DNA of 46,178 bases from Gammaproteobacteria bacterium (GCA_030428905.1 JAUIED010000017.1:1-46178), one strand, 5' to 3'. Numbered from the stretch's first letter, positions 6,712-15,251 are shown. Made by a program: numbers and translations. Notes: a model not told the origin generated them from the letters alone.

Positions 6712-8238
6712 ATGGACAGGCGACGATTTCTGATGATGAGCGGCTTGCTGCCGGCGGGTTTTGCAGGCAGCGGCTGCGCGGTGCAGATGCAGGTGGGTGC
6801 TTCTGCAGCGGTAGGCGAGGATCCGTTTCAGCATGGGGTTGCCAGCGGTGATCCATTGCCGGATCGGGTGATTCTCTGGACGCGTGTGAGTCCGGTTTTT
6901 CCGCCGGATGGTTCACCTGCGCCCGATATCCCCGTGCAGTGGTGGATCGGCGCGCGCGAAGACGGCCGCTCGCCGCTGCGCACCGGGCGCGCGTCGGCCG
7001 AGGCTTCGCGTGACTTCACGGTGAAGGTGGACGCGGCTGGGCTCGATCCGGGACAGCGCTACTTCTACGGGTTCACCGCTGCCGGCCATGCGTCCCGGGT
7101 AGGGCGCACCCGTACGGCCCCTGCCGGTGAGGTGCAGCGGTTACGCTTTGCGGTGACGTCGTGTGCCAACTACCCGCAGGGCTACTTCAACGCCTATCGG
7201 GAGATTGCCGACACCGATGACCTGCAGGCGGTGCTGAGCCTGGGCGACTACATCTACGAGTACGGCAACGGCACCTATGGTGACGGCGCCGCGCTCGATC
7301 GCGTGCCGCAACCGGAGCATGAAATCGTTTCGCTGCGCGATTACCGGCTGCGACATGCGCAGCACAAGGCGGAGACCGATCTGCAGGATGCACACGCCCG
7401 GCATCCATGGATCGTCGTGTGGGACGATCACGAAAGCGCCAACAACGCCTGGAACGGTGGTGCTGAAAACCATGACGATAGCGAGGGAAATTGGAGCGAG
7501 CGACGCGCCGCGGCGGTGCAGGCTTATTACGAGTGGATGCCCATCCGTGAAGTGCCGACTGGGCTCTATCGCAGCTTTCGGTTCGGTGCGCTGGCAGACC
7601 TCGTGATGCTCGACACGCGCCTGGAGGGTCGCGACGAGCAGGGCGCTGCCGACGATGTGGCCCTTGCCACCAAGCCAGAGCGTCAGCTGCTGGGGCCTAT
7701 TCAGGAAGCCAACTTTTTCGCCCACCTCACGGCCACACAGCAGGCGGGCGTGCGTTGGAAGCTGGTGGGACAGCAGGTGGTATTTGCGCCCTGGACGGAC
7801 GGCAAGTCGCCGTTCAACCCGGATAGCTGGGACGGCTACCGTGCCGCAAGACAGCGTGTGCTGGAACACATCGATGCGCACGCGGTGAGCGACGTGGTGA
7901 TCCTCACGGGAGATGTGCATAGCGCCTGGGGTATGGAGGTGCCGACCACGCTTGACGGTGACGATTCGCTGGCGATCGAGCTGGTCGCGCCGGCAGTGAG
8001 CTCACCACCTATCGGCATGGCGTCCGAGTCGTTGCGCAAGATGGTGGAGAACGCACCTGCCCAGCGTGGTCACGTAAAATTTGCCGACGGGATGAACAAC
8101 GGCTACGTGCTGGTCGACCTCGACGCGCAGCGCGCACGTGCCGAGTGGCGCTTCACCGGCCCGAGAGACGTGCGCACATCTGTCAGCACGCTGGGTGCGG
8201 CGCTGGAGAGCCTCTCCGGCAGCAGTCGGCTGGGTTAG
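6712..8238 (+). CDS. phoD: PhoD-like alkaline phosphatase/phosphodiesterase, Tat-exported
   Basis: 508 residues from the ATG at 6712, preceded by GGGAGG; a GTG six bases upstream is in frame but overlaps that site. RRRFLMM followed by a hydrophobic stretch is a twin-arginine signal, and GSGC (Cys22) could be a lipoprotein site. The mature part has the fibronectin-like domain then the metallophosphatase core: FAVTSCANY, LSLGDYIYEYGNG, WIVVWDDHES, MLDTRLEGRDEQ, LVGQQVVFAPW and LTGDVHSAWGMEVP. The PhoD family uses Fe and Ca to cleave phosphomonoesters and diesters outside the cytoplasm. No Pho-box was recognised upstream. The gene is followed 4 bp later by a PhyH-type dioxygenase start. Confidence 0.9.
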   Translation: MDRRRFLMMSGLLPAGFAGSGCAVQMQVGASAAVGEDPFQHGVASGDPLPDRVILWTRVSPVFPPDGSPAPDIPVQWWIGAREDGRSPLRTGRASAEASRDFTVKVDAAGLDPGQRYFYGFTAAGHASRVGRTRTAPAGEVQRLRFAVTSCANYPQGYFNAYREIADTDDLQAVLSLGDYIYEYGNGTYGDGAALDRVPQPEHEIVSLRDYRLRHAQHKAETDLQDAHARHPWIVVWDDHESANNAWNGGAENHDDSEGNWSERRAAAVQAYYEWMPIREVPTGLYRSFRFGALADLVMLDTRLEGRDEQGAADDVALATKPERQLLGPIQEANFFAHLTATQQAGVRWKLVGQQVVFAPWTDGKSPFNPDSWDGYRAARQRVLEHIDAHAVSDVVILTGDVHSAWGMEVPTTLDGDDSLAIELVAPAVSSPPIGMASESLRKMVENAPAQRGHVKFADGMNNGYVLVDLDAQRARAEWRFTGPRDVRTSVSTLGAALESLSGSSRLG

Positions 8239-8242
8239 CGTC

Positions 8243-9091
8243 GTGCTCGAACGGCAGGGTGGTTATTTGCGGCTGCGACGGCAGCCCGCGCCGGAGGCGA
8301 GCATTGCGCTTGAAGCGCAGGGCTATGCAGTTCTGCGCGGTGTGTTCGCCAGCAACGAAGTGGCGCGCATGCATCGGGCGTTTGCCGCCGTGTTCGATGC
8401 GCTGCCGCCCGACGGCCGTTCGGCGAGGCGCAGCGACGAAGAAGACAATGATTTCCGTTACGAGATGTTCAATCGTGTGCCCGAGGCGCTCACAGCCATC
8501 TCGCATCCGCAGATTCTTGCTGTGATCGAGCCGTTGCTGGGCGAAGACTGCCACGTCATTGCCAACACCTGCTGGCGCAATCCGCCCCGGGCGCAAAGCG
8601 CCCACGGCGGCGGATTCTGGCACATCGACGCCGGCCCGCATGTGCCGCGCGACCCATCCGTGCCCTGGGACGAGCGCATTCCCTACCCGGTGTTCGCCAT
8701 CGGAGTGCACATCTACCTCGAGCCCAGCGATCTAGCCAGCGGCCCGACCGGCGTGCTGCCGTTCAGCCACAAATCCGGCCAGCACCCGCCACGCGACCGC
8801 ATGGATGATGAGGCGCTCACCTACGACGGCCGCGGTGTGGTGCCGCTCACCGCGCAACCTGGTGACGTGGCGCTTTTTGTTTCCGACGTGTGGCACCGGC
8901 GCCTGCCTACGCGCGTTGGGGACCGCGGACGCTTCTTTCTTCAGGTGCACTACGGCCGACGTGACATCGCCCAACGGGTGAAGACCACAGCGCAGGTGAA
9001 CCATGTGGACGACGCGGCATGGGTGGGTGAGGCGAGCGAGCGGCAACGGCAACTGCTGGGCCTGCACTCGCCGTTTTTCTACGACGGGTAG
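8243..9091 (+). CDS. Phytanoyl-CoA dioxygenase (PhyH)-family Fe(II)/2-oxoglutarate oxygenase
   Basis: 282 residues from a GTG at 8243; no better start lies after the phoD stop and the ribosome site is weak, so translation is probably coupled. The PhyH double-stranded beta-helix is clear: EAQGYAVLRGVF at the N-terminus, iron ligands H127 and D129 in GGGFWHIDAGPHVP, distal ligand H218 in VSDVWHRRLP, and R230 in GRFFLQVHYGRR for 2-oxoglutarate. The segment between (VGVHIYLEPSDLASGPTGVLPFSHKSG-like, with PTGVLPFSHKSG) is typical. Substrate not determined; PhyH relatives hydroxylate acyl, terpenoid and other lipophilic compounds. Confidence 0.85.
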   Translation: MLERQGGYLRLRRQPAPEASIALEAQGYAVLRGVFASNEVARMHRAFAAVFDALPPDGRSARRSDEEDNDFRYEMFNRVPEALTAISHPQILAVIEPLLGEDCHVIANTCWRNPPRAQSAHGGGFWHIDAGPHVPRDPSVPWDERIPYPVFAIGVHIYLEPSDLASGPTGVLPFSHKSGQHPPRDRMDDEALTYDGRGVVPLTAQPGDVALFVSDVWHRRLPTRVGDRGRFFLQVHYGRRDIAQRVKTTAQVNHVDDAAWVGEASERQRQLLGLHSPFFYDG

Positions 9092-9157
9092 CGCGCTGCG
9101 CGTGCGCGGTGACAGGAGCATGCGAGACGCTGTTTACAACCACGCACAAGAGATGCA

Positions 9158-9186
9158 TTGACAAATCTGTCTCGGTTCTTCACAAA
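9158..9186 (+). promoter_or_regulatory. Candidate promoter of the large propeller lipoprotein
   Basis: A perfect -35 box TTGACA (9158-9163) is followed after 17 bp by CACAAA (9181-9186), which matches the -10 consensus at only three positions. It lies just ahead of the first possible start at 9198; if real, the alternative GTG start at 9216 would leave a more normal leader. Confidence 0.4.
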
Positions 9187-9197
9187 GGTCTCGTGAG

Positions 9198-12100
9198 ATG
9201 TTTTGTGGTCCCGATGTGCGTAACCCGTTGAAGTTCGCCGGCATTTTTGCCCTCATTGTGTTGGGGGCTTGCAGTGATGTCCGCACGTCAGTGTCATTCG
9301 ATCAACAGGCCGACGTACGGGCTGCACCCGCTCGAGCCGGCAGCGCCGGTCAAATGTGGGCGCCTGCCGGTAGCGTGGCCGGGTCCGGCAGTGCGCTGTC
9401 ACGAAACTGCGGGCAGAACGACGACGCGTCCGGAAGCTGGGATGTCGTTCGCGGCTGCGCTTCGAGCGATGGTGCCGATGCTGCGCTGGTCATGTCGGTG
9501 GGCAACGCCAGAGCTGTCGCTTCCCTGGGCCTGGAGTTTCCCGATCATGCCCTGCGCATAGCCCGTGCCGGGCTGGATGCCATCATCCGCCTTACCACGA
9601 CGGGTGCCACACGGCTCGATGCGGATTGCGCGACCGGTCAGGGTGCTGTGGCGCTTGAAGACAATGATCAGAGCCGCAAGGTTAGCGCCGGAGATGTGGT
9701 CGTTGTGCGCTACGGCAGTTGTGCTTCCGGCGACAGCGGTGCGCTGCGCATCAGCGTCGATAGCGCGCTTTTCCTGCAGACGGGCGGCGCCGGGCTGCGC
9801 GGGACCATCATCATCGATGATATGGACTTCGGTGCCGCGCCGCAGACGGTGTTTGCCGGAGCGATGCTGTTCTCCTATGCATCGAGTCGAACCATGGAGA
9901 CGCTCGTGCTCGAACCGACATCGACGGATACGTTGTCCTTCCAGCAGGCAGGCCGGCAGGACACATTGCAGCGCTTCCGTCTGCTGCGCAGAACCGATAG
10001 GCAGGCCAGCACGTACGCGGTTGAGTATCTCGGCACGGTCCGCAGTGAAAGCCTCGGCGGCAGTTTTCATTGCCATGTGAGCGGATTTGAAGGGCCTGGC
10101 CAGGCTGAGCCGGGCGACGCGGAGGCGGAATGTGCCAGCGCTCGCGGTGCGGTGCGCATAGCAAACAACGATTCCAACCAGGTTTCCGTATCCCTTGATG
10201 CGCGGTCTCGTGGTGACTTCAGCCTCCTCACCGACGCGGAGTTCTGGCGGAGCTTCACGGGCGATACGCTGTTCGATGCGCAGATCGCGCCGTTGTTCAA
10301 CGAACAGCTGGCGCAGACGCCTGAATTGGCCGTCCGTTCGACGGTCGCCATGGCCGTCAGCGATATCGCCGTCAGCCGAAGCCGCAATCTCATCTACGTT
10401 GCCAATGGCGCGGGTCTGCAGATCGTCTCAGCGGGCAGCGCAGAAGTGGTCGAAACGGTTGCGTTGCCTGCCAACCCGGCAGTCATCGCACTGAGTGACG
10501 ATGAGGCGACGCTGTACATTGGCTATGACACGGTCGGTGAAGTGCAACCTCTCGACGCGGAAACACGTGTGCTCGGTAGCGCTTTCGAACTCGGCACAGA
10601 TCCCAACTTCGGTACGCTCTACGCTGAGGACATACAACCGCTTGCGGGGCAGCCCGGCGTGGTGCTCGTGTCGCTGCGCAGGGCAGGTGTCAGCCCGAGG
10701 CATGGCGGCACTGCTGTTTACGACAATGGAGTTGCCCGGTCGGACAGGACGCAGGATCACACTGGCTCGAACAGAATCACGCAGACCACTGATGGCAGGT
10801 TGTACGGGTACAACAATGAGTCGACCGAGTTCGGTGTTCGTGAGCTGGTGGTTTCAGCCAGCGGGGTAGCGGAGGCAGAAGTAAAGCGCGGCCTCACCAG
10901 CGGATTCGGCTCGGGCCTCGAGGCGGTTGGCGATTTCCTCATTGTGGGTGACGGTAGCGTGATCGATTTTCGGAGCAGCATGAAGCGCACGGAGCTGCGA
11001 ACAGATGCATTCCGACAGATCACAACGAATGCCGTCGATGCTGATGGGTTGCGCGTGTACACGGTTTCGCGCGACAACACGATCACGGTATGGGAAACCC
11101 GGAACTTCACCCCGGTCGCTCGATACCAGCTGCCAAACGCCGCTCCATTTCCGGGCAGTGCCCCCGCTATCCAGCACATTGTCACCACCAATGACCAAAT
11201 CGTGCTCGCCAACGATGCCGAACTCATCTTCGTGGCGAAGTCCGACCTGCCGGCGTTTCCGTTGCGTCCCTGTCAGAGAGTCGATCTGTCGGTGGTCTCC
11301 GAGGGCTCCACGGCCGTCATGTTGAATTGTGACTTCACCTCCGCCATCTACGATGCCGCCCGCGGCAGGGTGTACGCCGGAATCTCCACCAGCACGGGCG
11401 CCGACGGCAATGCCATCGCGGTGATCAACCCCGAGTCGGCGATGATTGAAGCGTCGTTCCCGATCGGTGGCGATCCCGGGCATCTCGAGTTGAGCGACGA
11501 TGGCAGCCGGCTGCTCGTCTCCCTGAACCGCAGCAACGCCGTTGCGCTGGTCGATCTGACAACCGGCACGGTCGAGCGATCCCCGGCGCTGATCGATCGC
11601 AACGGAAGGGCCGGGTTCGCGAGCAATGCGGCTTCCACGCCGAATGACCCAACCGCTTATCTGATCTCGATGGCAAATGGCGGCGGTCTCAAGCTGTTCG
11701 TCGCCGGCATCGAAACGCAGACCTACCGCACCTTCTGGAACCCTTTCGTTCGATATGCCCCAGGCAACGCCAACATTGCCTATGGGCTCGATGGCAGCCG
11801 GTTCTTCATCTATGACGTCAGCCCGGACAACCTCAGCCTGCGTTCCGAGATCGCAAGTCTCGTCTTTGGAGACAGCTTCCAGCTTGCGGATGGCAGGCTC
11901 TATACGTCTGGCGGACACCGATTGAATCTGCAGACGCTTGCGGTGGAATGGCAAGCTGAAACCGAAGGGCGTTTCGTCAGCGTCGATGTCGATGCGCAAC
12001 GTGCGTACTACTACCCGTTGCCGAGCGTGCAGGGTACATCTGTGGGTATCCACGCGCTCGATACCGGAGCGTTGATCGGCACGGTGCCGCTACCGGGTAA

Positions 12101-12209
12101 TCAGACCCTGTTCGATGCGAAAGGTGTGTTGGCTGAGCTGCCCCGATTCGTGGTTTTCGTGGAGGGTGATCGCTTGCTGTTCGTTCCCAAGAACGAGTTG
12201 ATCCCCTGA
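9198..12209 (+). CDS. Large lipoprotein with YVTN/PQQ-like beta-propeller
   Basis: 1003 residues. The N-terminus carries a lipoprotein signal ending VLGAC (Cys25). An in-frame GTG at 9216 would give a shorter, better-shaped signal (RNPLKFAGIFALIVLGAC), so the start is uncertain. Residues about 30-380 are a Cys-containing domain I do not recognise. From about 395 onward the chain has propeller blades of the YVTN type: VSDIAVSRSRNLIYVANGAG, LSDDEATLYIGYD, VDADGLRVYTVSRDNTITVWE, LELSDDGSRLLVSLNRSNAVALVDLTTG (core LSDDGSRLLVSLNRSN) and similar. It stands alone between a dioxygenase and a convergent reductase-like gene. It likely binds a ligand or protein in the envelope; no function can be named. 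Confidence 0.8.
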   Translation: MFCGPDVRNPLKFAGIFALIVLGACSDVRTSVSFDQQADVRAAPARAGSAGQMWAPAGSVAGSGSALSRNCGQNDDASGSWDVVRGCASSDGADAALVMSVGNARAVASLGLEFPDHALRIARAGLDAIIRLTTTGATRLDADCATGQGAVALEDNDQSRKVSAGDVVVVRYGSCASGDSGALRISVDSALFLQTGGAGLRGTIIIDDMDFGAAPQTVFAGAMLFSYASSRTMETLVLEPTSTDTLSFQQAGRQDTLQRFRLLRRTDRQASTYAVEYLGTVRSESLGGSFHCHVSGFEGPGQAEPGDAEAECASARGAVRIANNDSNQVSVSLDARSRGDFSLLTDAEFWRSFTGDTLFDAQIAPLFNEQLAQTPELAVRSTVAMAVSDIAVSRSRNLIYVANGAGLQIVSAGSAEVVETVALPANPAVIALSDDEATLYIGYDTVGEVQPLDAETRVLGSAFELGTDPNFGTLYAEDIQPLAGQPGVVLVSLRRAGVSPRHGGTAVYDNGVARSDRTQDHTGSNRITQTTDGRLYGYNNESTEFGVRELVVSASGVAEAEVKRGLTSGFGSGLEAVGDFLIVGDGSVIDFRSSMKRTELRTDAFRQITTNAVDADGLRVYTVSRDNTITVWETRNFTPVARYQLPNAAPFPGSAPAIQHIVTTNDQIVLANDAELIFVAKSDLPAFPLRPCQRVDLSVVSEGSTAVMLNCDFTSAIYDAARGRVYAGISTSTGADGNAIAVINPESAMIEASFPIGGDPGHLELSDDGSRLLVSLNRSNAVALVDLTTGTVERSPALIDRNGRAGFASNAASTPNDPTAYLISMANGGGLKLFVAGIETQTYRTFWNPFVRYAPGNANIAYGLDGSRFFIYDVSPDNLSLRSEIASLVFGDSFQLADGRLYTSGGHRLNLQTLAVEWQAETEGRFVSVDVDAQRAYYYPLPSVQGTSVGIHALDTGALIGTVPLPGNQTLFDAKGVLAELPRFVVFVEGDRLLFVPKNELIP

Positions 12210-12223
12210 TCTTCGATTCCACA

Positions 12224-12246
12224 AGAGCCGTTATCTGTGCGGCTCT
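12224..12246. terminator. Hairpin between convergent genes
   Basis: AGAGCCG (12224-12230) pairs with CGGCTCT (12240-12246) around a 9-base loop, just after the propeller lipoprotein and 35 bp before the end of the convergent DUF385-type gene. No T run on either side, so a weak or factor-assisted terminator at best. Confidence 0.45.
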
Positions 12247-12280
12247 GTAGGCTGCTGCGCGCTGGCACGCCGCGCAGGTC

Positions 12281-12745
12281 TCACCCGGGGCTGGCAGCAT
12301 CACCGGGTTTGATCCGCACAACCACAGCGGTCTTCAGGGCGCGCTGCAAGTCCGCAGGATCTGGTACGCCGTCGCGCATGCGCACGTTCATATATGCCGC
12401 GTCCGCGGGATGCCTGGCCCACATCTCGCGCATAATCGGCTCGGCGAGAACGGGGTCGCCGCGCACGGCCTGCACGTGAACGGGCATCCAGGCGCGCTCG
12501 ATCAACGCCTCAGCTGCCGCGACCTCCTTGAAGTTGTGCCACCAGCGGGTGTCGTCTGACGTAAGCAGCACAAGACCATCCGCTGTGCGGTGGTATCGGG
12601 CCGGCACGGTGAACAGGCGTCCGGACTTCACGCCCCGGTAGCGCAGCGCCAGGATGCTCTTGCTGAAAAACCCATGCAGCGGCGATCGCAGCAGTGTCAC
12701 CATCACCAGGTTGATCAGACGAAACAGCGCGTGGGGTAGTTTCAT
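12281..12745 (-). CDS. Nitroreductase/quinone reductase-family protein (DUF385, split beta-barrel)
   Basis: 154 residues. The sequence follows the deazaflavin-dependent nitroreductase (DUF385) pattern: GVKSGRLFTVPARYHRTADGLVLLTSDD (core SGRLFTVPARYHRTADG), TRWWHNFKEVAAAE, and a C-terminal RALKTAVVVRIKPG. In actinobacteria such proteins use F420; in proteobacteria the cofactor is usually unknown and may be heme or flavin. An inverted repeat covers the start codon and there is no obvious ribosome site, which hints at regulated translation or a start-site operator. Same strand as the M23 peptidase gene upstream, 72 bp away. Confidence 0.8.
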   Translation of the reverse strand: MKLPHALFRLINLVMVTLLRSPLHGFFSKSILALRYRGVKSGRLFTVPARYHRTADGLVLLTSDDTRWWHNFKEVAAAEALIERAWMPVHVQAVRGDPVLAEPIMREMWARHPADAAYMNVRMRDGVPDPADLQRALKTAVVVRIKPGDAASPG

Positions 12746-12770
12746 GACGGTATTAGATCAGAACCGTCAT
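12744..12770. promoter_or_regulatory. Inverted repeat over the start codon of the DUF385-type gene
   Basis: ATGACGGT (12744-12751) and ACCGTCAT (12763-12770) are perfect 8-bp arms around an 11-bp spacer. On the minus strand the second arm runs into the ATG at 12745. It could be an operator for a TetR-like dimer or an mRNA hairpin that hides the start; the sequence alone cannot separate the two. Confidence 0.5.
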
Positions 12771-12817
12771 TCCTCTCATACCGCCAAAAATTTCCGTCAG
12801 TTGCGGCAATGTACACC

Positions 12818-13552
12818 TCAATGCTCTTCAGCGAAGTCGACAGGCAAACTCACGCGCTGCAGGCGCGGCCCCAGTGCCACCACGTCGAAGTGCAGATGCG
12901 GCCCCGTGGTGTAGCCCGTGTTGCCGACGCTGGCGATCACCGTGCCTGCCCGCACGACATCACCGCGGGAAACGCGGCTGCTGTTCGGAGCAAGATGCAC
13001 GTAGTACGCGACGCTGCCGTCATCGTGCTGGATGACCAGAATGTTGGCCTGATCGAAGCACTGTCTGGTGGGCCTTCGACACCGGGTGGTGCTGGTGTCG
13101 CGTACCTCGATGACGGTACCGGTTCGAGCGGCGACGATGGGAGTGCCGATCTGGGCGGCGAAATCCGTGGCGTTCGCTTCCCAACGTGCATGCGATGTTC
13201 GTTTGCCGCTTGCCTGGGTGATCGTGTAACGGTATCCACGGGCGATGGGGAGCTGATAGGTAGACTGCTGCACCTGGTCGATGGGCGCGCCACGATTGTG
13301 GTGCAGGCTTACCGTCTCGCATCCGACCCGTATGCTGCCCACGCGAACGCGCGCACCGGCAGGCGCGGGAAGGAGGCCTGGCAGAACGTCTTCGCCCGCG
13401 CAGCGCGGGGCAAAATTGACGACCGCGGTACGCATCTCGATAGATCGATTGTGCAGCCACAGCACATGCTCACTATCGCGGTCCAGACATACGTCGTCTG
13501 CGCAGCCCGGGATCGTGAGCTGTACCGCAAGTGTGAGGATCAGATGCAGCAT
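12818..13552 (-). CDS. M23-family (LytM-like) metallopeptidase
   Basis: 244 residues. A hydrophobic N-terminus (HLILTLAVQLTIPGC) suggests export, perhaps as a lipoprotein at Cys17. Residues about 60-110 form a strand-rich lead domain; the M23 domain follows with SHARWEANATDFAAQIGTPI (His and Asp nine residues apart, as in the CSHxG...xxDF subgroup rather than the classical HxxxD), AARTGTVIEV, YYVHLAPNS and the zinc-binding GPHLHFDV. The HLH and Asp are kept, but the first ligand position should be checked against that subgroup. It would cut peptidoglycan cross-bridges or act as an activator of amidases. Divergent from tspO. Confidence 0.85.
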   Translation of the reverse strand: MLHLILTLAVQLTIPGCADDVCLDRDSEHVLWLHNRSIEMRTAVVNFAPRCAGEDVLPGLLPAPAGARVRVGSIRVGCETVSLHHNRGAPIDQVQQSTYQLPIARGYRYTITQASGKRTSHARWEANATDFAAQIGTPIVAARTGTVIEVRDTSTTRCRRPTRQCFDQANILVIQHDDGSVAYYVHLAPNSSRVSRGDVVRAGTVIASVGNTGYTTGPHLHFDVVALGPRLQRVSLPVDFAEEH

Positions 13553-13602
13553 GGTCAGGAATGATAGGTGGCGTGCTGGTTGCCGTGAAGCGGCGCGGTC
13601 GC

Positions 13603-13623
13603 TTCACACGGCGTTCACACGGC
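13603..13623. repeat. Tandem 10-bp repeat in the M23/tspO divergent region
   Basis: TTCACACGGC occurs at 13603-13612 and again at 13614-13623, an 11-bp step (one helical turn), inside the 189-bp region shared by the divergent M23 and tspO genes. It looks like a double binding site for a regulator. Confidence 0.4.
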
Positions 13624-13711
13624 CATGGCTACCGTGCGAACGCGATGGCGATGAGACTGCTGTGACTCCCATTTCCCCAGGTTTTCCCTTCGTCCTGCCG
13701 GGTAGCCGTGT

Positions 13712-13731
13712 CGCGGAGCACAAGCTCCGCG
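13712..13731 (+). promoter_or_regulatory. Hairpin in the tspO leader
   Basis: CGCGGAGC (13712-13719) and GCTCCGCG (13724-13731) form a perfect 8-bp stem with an ACAA tetraloop, ending 10 bases before the GTG start of tspO. No separate ribosome site is visible between the stem and the start, so the stem would cover or crowd the initiation region in the mRNA. Confidence 0.45.
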
Positions 13732-13741
13732 GCGATGTGCC

Positions 13742-14230
13742 GTGAGTAAGCGTCGTATCTGGCTTGGCTGTTTCGCGTGGGGTGGCTTGGTGTTCCTGGC
13801 CGCGTTGGTCGGTAGCTTCGCTTCCATTCAGGCCGAACCCTTTTACACCGCGCTTGCGCGACCGTCCTGGGCGCCGCCCGCGTGGTTGTTCGGGCCGGTC
13901 TGGACCGTGCTCTACGCAATGATGGCAGTAGCGGTGTGTCTGGTCTGGCGGCGCGCCGGTTGGCGTGATGGCGGGTTCGCGCTGGCGCTTTTTGCCATAC
14001 AACTCGCGCTCAATGCGGCCTGGTCGTGGCTGTTTTTCGATAGGCGCATGGGCCTGTGGTCCTTTCTGGATATCCTCGCCCTGCTGGTGCTTCTGGCGCT
14101 GACGATCCACGCATTTTCACGATTCAGCAATTTCGCCGCAGGCTTGCTGGTGCCGTACATCGTGTGGGTGGGTTTTGCCGCCGCACTGAACTTCGCGGTG
14201 TGGCGGCTCAACCCTGCGGTGCTCGGCTGA
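13742..14230 (+). CDS. tspO: TspO/MBR family tryptophan-rich sensory protein
   Basis: 162 residues from a GTG start. Five membrane segments and the family signature are clear: LVGSFASIQAEPFYTALARPSWAPPAWLFG (core RPSWAPPAWLFGPVWTVLY), QLALNAAWSWLFFDRRMGLW and YIVWVGFAAALNFAVWRLNP. TspO sits in the outer or inner membrane and binds porphyrins; in bacteria it is linked to tetrapyrrole traffic and to light- or oxygen-dependent gene control. A leader hairpin and a tandem repeat upstream suggest tight regulation. It ends 1 bp from the end of the convergent reductase gene. Confidence 0.95.
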   Translation: MSKRRIWLGCFAWGGLVFLAALVGSFASIQAEPFYTALARPSWAPPAWLFGPVWTVLYAMMAVAVCLVWRRAGWRDGGFALALFAIQLALNAAWSWLFFDRRMGLWSFLDILALLVLLALTIHAFSRFSNFAAGLLVPYIVWVGFAAALNFAVWRLNPAVLG

Positions 14231-14231
14231 G

Positions 14232-15251
14232 TCAGGCGGGATCAGCGATCTTCAGAAGCTGCTTGCCGAGGTTCTTGCCGGTGAACAGACGGTTCAACGT
14301 ATCGGGAATGTTGTCGAACCCCTCCTGCATGTCCACCTGGTAGATCAGCTCGCCGGACTGGATCCATCCCATCAGGTCGGTGATGGCTTCCATGGCGCGC
14401 GGCATATAGTCGATGACGATGAAGCCTTCCATGCGGGCGCGGTTGACCACCAGGTTCATGAGGTTGCTGGGCCCCGGGATGGCTTGCGTTGCGTTGTAGC
14501 TGGAGATGCCGCCACAGAGCACGACCCGTGCGCGCATGTTGATGTGGTCCAGCGCAGCTTCGAGGATGTCGCCGCCGACGTTGTCGAAGAAAACGTCTAC
14601 CTTGTTCGGGCACGCCTGGGCAATACGCGCGCGCACGTCTTCGTTCTTGTAATCGATCACATCGTCGAAACGCGCTTCGTTCTTCAACCATGCACACTTC
14701 TCAGGCCCGCCGGCGATGCCCACCACGCGGCAACCTTTGATGCGGGCGATCTGCCCGGCGACGGAGCCGGTAGCACCGGCGGCGCCGGACACCAGCACCG
14801 TCTCACCAGCTTTCGGTGTGCCAAGGTCCAGCAGGCCGAAGTAGGCGGTGAGGCCGGTAACGCCCAGAACCGAGAGCATCATCTCCGGCGGTACGCCGTC
14901 TGGAATCTTGTTGAGGCCCATTGGGCCCTGACCCGGGGCTACTACCACGAAGTCCTGCCAGCCGCCGGTAGTTTGCACCAGATCGCCGACCGCAAAGTCC
15001 GTGTGGTTGGACGCCGCGACCTGGCCGATGGCCCCGGCGCGCATGGGTTCACCGATGGCTACCGGCGGCAGGTAACTCTCGCGGTCTTCCATCCACCCGC
15101 GTTGGGTTGGATCGAACGACAGGTAGAGGTTGCGCACCAGCACTTCGCCGTCGCCCGGTTCGGGAATGGCGCTCTCTGTGTACTCGAAATTCTCACGACT
15201 CACCATGCCGTGCGGGCGTTTGGCGAGTAGCCATTGGCGGTTGCTGTTCAT
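14232..15251 (-). CDS. NADP-dependent oxidoreductase, medium-chain (PTGR/CurA-like)
   Basis: 339 residues with AGGAG ahead of the ATG. The sequence matches the zinc-free MDR group of prostaglandin/leukotriene reductases and curcumin reductase: RNLYLSFDPTQRGWM (the family's YLSxDPxxR motif), GWQDFVVV, MLSVLGVTGLTAYFGLLDLG, the Rossmann loop GAAGATGSVAGQIA, and FFDNVGGDILEAALDHINMRARVVLCG (core DNVGGDILEAAL). Such enzymes reduce the C=C of alpha,beta-unsaturated ketones or aldehydes with NADPH. It lies 69 bp after the TauD gene at the end of a glycerate kinase/lipoprotein/TauD run. Confidence 0.9.
   Translation of the reverse strand: MNSNRQWLLAKRPHGMVSRENFEYTESAIPEPGDGEVLVRNLYLSFDPTQRGWMEDRESYLPPVAIGEPMRAGAIGQVAASNHTDFAVGDLVQTTGGWQDFVVVAPGQGPMGLNKIPDGVPPEMMLSVLGVTGLTAYFGLLDLGTPKAGETVLVSGAAGATGSVAGQIARIKGCRVVGIAGGPEKCAWLKNEARFDDVIDYKNEDVRARIAQACPNKVDVFFDNVGGDILEAALDHINMRARVVLCGGISSYNATQAIPGPSNLMNLVVNRARMEGFIVIDYMPRAMEAITDLMGWIQSGELIYQVDMQEGFDNIPDTLNRLFTGKNLGKQLLKIADPA

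Noticed and set aside
10854-12053. A 399-residue minus-strand frame inside the propeller lipoprotein gene
   Set aside because: Low-complexity, charged translation with no domain or ribosome site; the plus strand has a signal peptide and propeller blades through the same span.
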